Source of the DNA: Helichrysum umbraculigerum
Lineage: Eukaryota; Streptophyta; Magnoliopsida; Asterales; Asteraceae
DNA: 64,000 nt
Assembly (NCBI GenBank): GCA_949592205.1
Contig: CATIUR010000006.1
Coordinates: forward strand, 63,980,001 to 64,044,000
Reading direction: 5' to 3'
Position numbers and translations under genes: made by a program. The notes below the pieces were generated by a model that did no database searches, was not told the DNA's origin, and saw only the letters and a program-made list of their open reading frames with translations. Positions 59,112 through 64,000 of this stretch are shown piece by piece. Positions within the stretch are counted from its first letter, which is position 1; each line of letters opens with the position of its first letter.

Positions 59112-59783
59112 TTATCTGCAGAAGCTCCAAAGGTAGATATCACCACCTTCTTCATCATAAAGATCTTCATTAGTGATTGTAGAAGAAGATTGATCAAAGC
59201 CGAAAAGCGTTGTATGATCAAACATCCCATTGTTGAAACTTAGTGTATTGATGTTGTACCATGGTGCAACCATTGACATTAAAGTTCCATCAAGAGGATC
59301 ATTTGTTGAGAATAATGTTTCAATATCATCTTCTATTGCATTTGGTGGTGGTGTTGATGATGTGGAAGAAGATATCGACGACGAAGATGATGGTGATGGT
59401 GATGTTGGTGTAGTGGTTACAACATTCATGGTGTCGTTGTTGTTGTTGATGTCATTGGCGGCTGCAGCCGCGATTTTTTGGATTGATTTAGGAGACATGG
59501 TTGTGGTTGAATATAAATATTGGTCATATTGGCTAGGTGAAAAGTTGAGATTTGCAGTTGGACCCTTGAGGCAAAGTAAGGCTGCATCGTAAGCTCTTGC
59601 TGCGGCTTCAGGAGTTGAATAAGATCCTAACCATATACGTGTTTTTTGATTAGGTGCTCGAATCTCTGAGACGTATGAACCCCAACTCCTCATTCGCACT
59701 CCTTTGTATTTCTTCTTGTTAATGGTTGATGTTGATGTTCTTAATGACTTTGTTTGAATCTTGCTAAGCTCTTTTTTCATCAT
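59112..59783 (-). CDS. AP2/ERF transcription factor, ERF014-like (223 aa)
   Basis: A single exon starting MMKKELSKIQ. Residues about 26-83 form one AP2 domain: YKGVRMRSWGSYVSEIRAPN, TRIWLGSYSTPEAAARAYDA, LLCLKGPTANLNF. A single AP2 domain with Val at position 14 places it in the DREB/group II side of the family. The WGSxVSEIRAPNQKTRIWLGSY block and the LNF end match Arabidopsis ERF012-ERF014. The protein should bind GCC- or DRE-type promoter elements in the nucleus. After the domain come a poly-Ala/Asn stretch, a Ser/Pro/Thr-rich region and an acidic tail (NEDLYDEEGGDIYLW), a possible activation region. No EAR repression motif is seen. Exact orthology is not settled. Confidence 0.92.
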   Translation of the reverse strand: MMKKELSKIQTKSLRTSTSTINKKKYKGVRMRSWGSYVSEIRAPNQKTRIWLGSYSTPEAAARAYDAALLCLKGPTANLNFSPSQYDQYLYSTTTMSPKSIQKIAAAAANDINNNNDTMNVVTTTPTSPSPSSSSSISSSTSSTPPPNAIEDDIETLFSTNDPLDGTLMSMVAPWYNINTLSFNNGMFDHTTLFGFDQSSSTITNEDLYDEEGGDIYLWSFCR

Positions 59784-60240
59784 TTCCTAATTGATCGAAT
59801 TAACACGAACGAATAACTTAACACACAATCGACGCGAATGTTGAACGCCTTTTGAACTAATTTGGCAACAAAATGAGACCAAGGCTATGAGAGGATAATA
59901 AAATAAATGAGTAGAAATCAAATTTGGTGTGTAGGTGTGTATGATTGATGTAGAAGAGTGATGGTGAAGATGAAATGAAGGATAGTTGTTATTATATATA
60001 TAGTCTTCAAGTGAGCAAGAGCTAGCTAGTGAAATATTGGGTGACAGGTGTTTTTTTTAGTGTTTTTAACTATGAATTCCATTATAAAAATAAGGAAACT
60101 TTGAGTTCATATTTGTTACATAAACACCCCATAGCTTTGACTATGAGTTTTTGTTAGCTTGCATAGATAATAACAAAATATATGAGTAATAAATAGTAAA
60201 TAGTATATTTATAGCCATAATGTGTTTACATTGACATAGG
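59784..60240 (-). promoter_or_regulatory. 5' leader and promoter of the ERF014-like gene
   Basis: The minus strand reads CTATATATATAAT at 59990-60002, a TATA box giving a leader of roughly 180 bases. Upstream, the ERF promoter is interrupted at 60241 by the solo LTR, only about 240 bases beyond the TATA box. The LTR lies in the same orientation as the gene. Confidence 0.6.
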
Positions 60241-61364
60241 TGTAACACCCCCAAATTTAATGATTTGCGGAAGCTTGATTTGGGTGTTACTAATCAATAA
60301 CAAAGCACAAAGATATATAGTAAACGACTCTATATGCGTTGTTTTAACAAAATATATTGATAACTGAAATGTTTACAACATTTAAAGCTTTACATAGCTC
60401 GAGTTTAAATAAAATGAGATTTCAGTACATAAGTACTTGAACAAAATATACTAATGCAAGGAAATCTCGATCGTCTGTATGCTGACTCGAGCTAAAATCA
60501 TGAAGCAGAAACATCCTACTGCTTGGTACCTGCGATATATGCTAAAAGGTCAGCTAGAAGCTGGTGAGCTCACAGGTTTGAAATCAGTTAATATAGTGTG
60601 AACCGCAAGATTTAAATAATGAATTGCATCCAGCAATTAAATAATGAATTGCATCCAGCAATTAAATAATAGTCATCGTGTATACAGCCATGAGCACATA
60701 GTTGAGCTTAACTCGAGGGCCGGGTCCCCTATAGAGAATTCCGGGCGAGGTGCCTCCACGAATGCCTAATCCACATTCGTCTTCCCAAATATTAGTACGT
60801 CCGTTTACCCGGTTAGTGCTTGCTAACCCGGACGAGGTGGGTCAATCCTATATGGTACCATATACTAATATTCACGCTACAACGTATTAACAACTATGCT
60901 GACGGAGGACTTTAAAATGATTAGTTTCGAAAAACTCATGTAGTATATGAAAAGTTGGTACTTGCGTTCACATGTTAAAAGTTGAGCAATATATCACACC
61001 CCTGAGTAAAACAGTAAAAAGATGGGCTATGAGACTCACCTGAGTCTGAGTGCGTTTAAAACAAACGTAAGTTGATTAGCCGAGTATGAAGTCCAAAGAC
61101 TTGTAACCTGAGGGTGTCCACGACACGCGATGGTTATAATCATGATTGGGTATCTCAACAGATCACCCTTGTAGTTGTTCGTTCAACTATAATGTCCAAA
61201 TTTCCACTATTTGGTTGATAAGTTTAAGTATTTGAAAAGTGTACGGCCCGTTGGTGACGGATTTGTAATAATAATCTCAACTATTATTATTTTGATTTCG
61301 TGTCGTTTTACTTGAAAAATGTGTTTTGATTGTGTTTTAGAAGCCGTTACGGAATCTAAGTACG

Positions 61365-61450
61365 GGGGTCCGGGGCAGCGCCCCTGGTAGCGGGGTCCAA
61401 GGGGCGGCAGCCCCTGGCGGGGTCCAAGGGGCAGAGCCCCTGGCTGGGGT
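61365..61450. repeat. GC-rich tandem repeat, 3 units
   Basis: GGGGTCC-AA/GG-GGGC...GCCCCTGG recurs three times at about 27-base spacing. Each unit can pair GGGGC with GCCCC. It lies inside the solo LTR and is strikingly GC-rich against its surroundings. Confidence 0.8.
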
Positions 61451-61597
61451 CGAGCTGCCAGGTCAGCTTGGAAAATTTTTATTTCTACTATATTGCTTTG
61501 ACGAAAAACGCATGTGGATCCGGATTTGGGTAAAATCAGGTGTTAAAATTTTAGGTTTCGACACTTAGTAAAAATCTGAGTTTTCTGGTTTGTGTGA

Positions 61598-61860
61598 CGT
61601 TGGGTGTGACGTCGCAGGTAAGGATTGCGACGTTGAGCATGACGTCGCTAAAGGCGACGTTTCGCAATTTAATGCGACGTAGGGCGTTGCGTCGCTAATG
61701 TGACGTAAATTTGGTCTGCGACGTTACGGTCTGCGTCGCTATTGGCGACTTCGCAAATCAATGCGACGTAAGAAGCTGCGTCGCTATATGCGACGTCGAG
61801 GATTCGTGCGACGTAAGTCGCTGCGTCGCATTTGCTCCAGGCCAAATGCGACGTACGGGA
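61598..61860. repeat. GCGACGT / GCGTCGC motif array
   Basis: About fifteen copies of CGACGT or its reverse-complement form, such as TGACGTCGC, GCGACGTAAG and CTGCGTCGCT, are spread over 260 bases of the solo LTR in alternating orientation. Adjacent copies can pair as short hairpins. TGACGTC also resembles bZIP-binding sites. Confidence 0.8.
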
Positions 61861-62737
61861 TCTGATCGGAGTTTCAACTTCAAAAACGCATTTTCCGGCC
61901 ATCGATCAGCCTAATATTTTTACCCAACCCATTTTAGGACATTACAAGGTTATACAAACAACTAGCAAGTGATAATACTTAGAAACGAGAGTTTTCGGAG
62001 TTGTGTCGGAAACTTACAAATCGCCGAAATGAAATTTCGGAAAGATAGAAAGATAGATCGTTGCGTGGTGGTCGTGAATCTCTAAAAATCTTGAAGATCC
62101 GAAGTCGTTTGATATGTTTATTTGTCGATTTTTGATGGATGGTGGAGGTGGTGGTTTTTGGTAAGTTGAGAGAAAAAGAGAGGGAGAGAGAGAAAAAGAA
62201 AGAGAGAATGAGAAAGAAAGGTGGGGAAATGGGAGGTTAAACTCCCATTTTTCGCCCCGCGTTCCCGCTCCATGTGGTGTTCGTTTGCTCCGTCGTTTAA
62301 ACGTTAAATAATTATTTTACATATTAATTGGTACGTTTTAAAATACAAATTATTACGCGATATTTTATTTAAATATTTTACAATTCCATTTATTTTTGAG
62401 TTATAAAATGTAAGTTTGTTTATTTAGTTTGCGCGTTTTAAATCTTTTAAATTGTGCAAGTTTTGTTTGTATGATTCGAATGATTACGAAATATTATCCT
62501 AATAATATTTTTGATATAAAAGCGTTATTTAATAAAATTGGTCACCAACGTCCGTATTAAATTGAATCGAAATACATTCGATTTAAGTTGCGTACGATTT
62601 AACCAAATCGCATTTTCGTATATATTCAACAATATATATAATTCGATACATTAATTAGCCTAACACAGAACTAATTACATGTATTAACGTATGATCATGC
62701 ACTAATTACTAGTCCTAATTTAGCGGGTGTTACAATA

Positions 62738-63251
62738 GGGGTGTTAACGAACCGAGCCGCTCACGAGCTACTCGATTTCGAACTCGTTTATTTCGAGTTC
62801 GAGCATCAGCTACTTCGAACTCGAGTCGAGTTCGAGCAAAAATTATTGTTCGATTAATTTCACGAGCAGAGTCATAAAAATTAATATTCGACTCGACTCG
62901 CTCGAAAACTCGTATAATACTCCGAGTCGAACGAGTTAATCGAGCATACTCGGCTCAAATAGTTCAACAAGCTCATATATATATCTCGAGTCGAGCCACC
63001 CGAGCCTCAGATGAGAACGAAATGAACAATAACGATCGAGTTAAACTTGAATATTCATGCAAATAAGAAAAGTTTAAGTTACTAAACGAGTTTCGAACTC
63101 GAACTCGAACAATGAAAAAAATATCGATCTCGAGTTCGAGCCCAATTTAAAAAACTTATTCGAGTTCGAGTCGAGTTCGAGCATACTAAAAATATTCCGA
63201 GTCGAGTTCGAGCATCATGATACTCGGTTCAGCTCGGTTCGTTAACACCCC
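62738..63251. mobile_element. hAT-like element made of TCGAG/GAGTTCG words, perfect 20-bp TIR
   Basis: GGGGTGTTAACGAACCGAGC at the left is an exact inverted match of the right end (63232-63251). The interior is almost wholly TCGAG, GAACTCG and GAGTTCG words. ACATA may be its target duplication: it occurs on the right at 63252 and, before the solo LTR entered, on the left (60234-60238 region). The 8-base hAT duplication is not visible. Confidence 0.75.
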
Positions 63252-63676
63252 ACATACATTTTTATATCCAGAGTCTTCTCTAATGGTCAACATAAAAGTT
63301 GAGTTTTCAACATTTTGATTGATGGTTATAACTTGTAACTTATAAGAAACTAAAAACATTGATGGTTAAAAAAGTAGAGTATAAGGACTTTTGGGACAAT
63401 TGTTAAATATGAAGGGGTGTATGTGAAACTTGAATTATCAACTACATATATGAATTGACTGGTTAATTTGTCTATAATAGTTATAGCAATTAGAAGGATT
63501 CGAGGACGTAAGTAATTGCACAGAGTTTTGAATATTATATATGTCGATAGAGAAATTTTATATTATATTTAGTAGCAATAAACAAATTTTACTACTACAA
63601 AAATGCAAATTTTTACAGGCGGTGAACGGTCCGCCATCTATGTGAACGATGTTTAAAAGATAGACCTACTTGGAGG
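63252..63676. other. Intergenic AT-rich DNA
   Basis: Nothing recognised. Confidence 0.45.
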
Positions 63677-64000
63677 TAGGGGTGTCAAAAAAAACCCGAA
63701 CCCGAATAGATAACCCGAACCCGACCCGACTCAACCCGAATTCGAAGCTTATTTGGCCACCCGAACCCGAATAACCCGAACCCGAATAACCCGCATCTTA
63801 TTTGAGTCGGGTTTCGGATAAATTTTTTTCAATTCGGGTAACCCGAATAACCTAATAAATTATTTAATTTACAAATATAACTATATATATAAGTTATATA
63901 TTTATGGTTTATCCATATATAAGTTACTCATTATGATTTATATAAACTATTAGTGTCATTTTGTAAGTTCAAATTTTATTCAAAATACGAAAATTTGAAA
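63677..64000. mobile_element. hAT-like element made of AACCCGAA words, cut by the window end
   Basis: Starts TAGGGGTGTC like the other hAT-type ends and runs into repeated AACCCGAACCCG and AATAACCCG words. The right end should lie beyond the window. Confidence 0.65.

Larger units (their letters stand above)
60241..62734 (-). mobile_element. Solo LTR (2494 bp) with ATAGG target duplication
   Basis: Starts TGTAACACCCCCAAATTT and ends GCGGGTGTTACA, flanked by ATAGG on both sides (60236-60240, 62735-62739). Its left 300 bases resemble the LARD-like LTR at 5005 (TTGCGGAAGC, ACTAATCAA, AAACGACTCTA, AAAGGTCAGCT). No internal domain or second LTR is present, so LTR-LTR recombination has removed the rest. 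Confidence 0.9.

Noticed and set aside
59230..59592. Plus-strand open frame opposite the ERF gene
   Set aside because: Antisense reading of the AP2 domain and Ser-rich tail.
61669..61914. Open frames with repeated CDV/ATYVA-like words on both strands
   Set aside because: They are translations of the CGACGT array in the solo LTR.

Overview
This is nuclear DNA from a flowering plant (a eudicot). The evidence is intron-containing genes with GT/AG junctions, plant-specific families (an AT-hook/PPC AHL protein, an ERF factor, an AED3-type aspartic protease, a MYND-type UBP) and a dense load of plant transposons. The composition and repeat style suggest Asteraceae, but that is inference. No bacterial, organellar or CRISPR-like sequence was seen.

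Layout. 1-7847: a non-autonomous, LARD-like LTR retrotransposon on the minus strand with two nearly identical 2.8 kb LTRs; the left LTR is cut by the window edge. 7892-8728: a hAT-like element. 8866-12345: a nine-exon gene (first exon untranslated) for a small PWWP protein (+). 15374-16327: an intronless AHL17-like gene (+). 17590-19740: a PIF/Harbinger-type element carrying a Myb/SANT-like ORF (-). 20285-26752: a MITE field (Stowaway, hAT and MULE-like elements, and a foldback element). 27576-34017: an eleven-exon UBP16-like deubiquitinase gene (-). 34612-44525: Helitron ends enclosing a decayed Ty3/gypsy chromovirus at 35672-42721. 46562-50184: nested MITEs, a solo LTR and a microsatellite-lodged foldback element. 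51519-53575: repeat fragments and a possible gene relic. 54589-55914: an intronless AED3-like protease gene (+). 56352-56441: a tRNA-Ser(GCU) copy with an insertion. 56651-58232: three transposons nested in one another. 59112-59783: an intronless ERF014-like gene (-). 60241-62734: a solo LTR with perfect target duplication. 62738-64000: two more hAT-like elements built from short repeated words.

The five protein genes (chromatin reader, AT-rich DNA binder, deubiquitinase, apoplastic protease, ERF factor) show no operon-like link; each is a separate transcription unit. The strongest signals are in the mobile DNA. A Harbinger element with ORF1 only shares ends with two MITEs. A chromovirus copy has no 3' LTR and instead ends in a SINE-like tail, yet is bounded by a 5-bp duplication. 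Two different LTR families carry arrays of short inverted motifs. A set of hAT-like elements has interiors made almost wholly of one repeated word each. All boundaries were read by eye; no alignment or database search was run.
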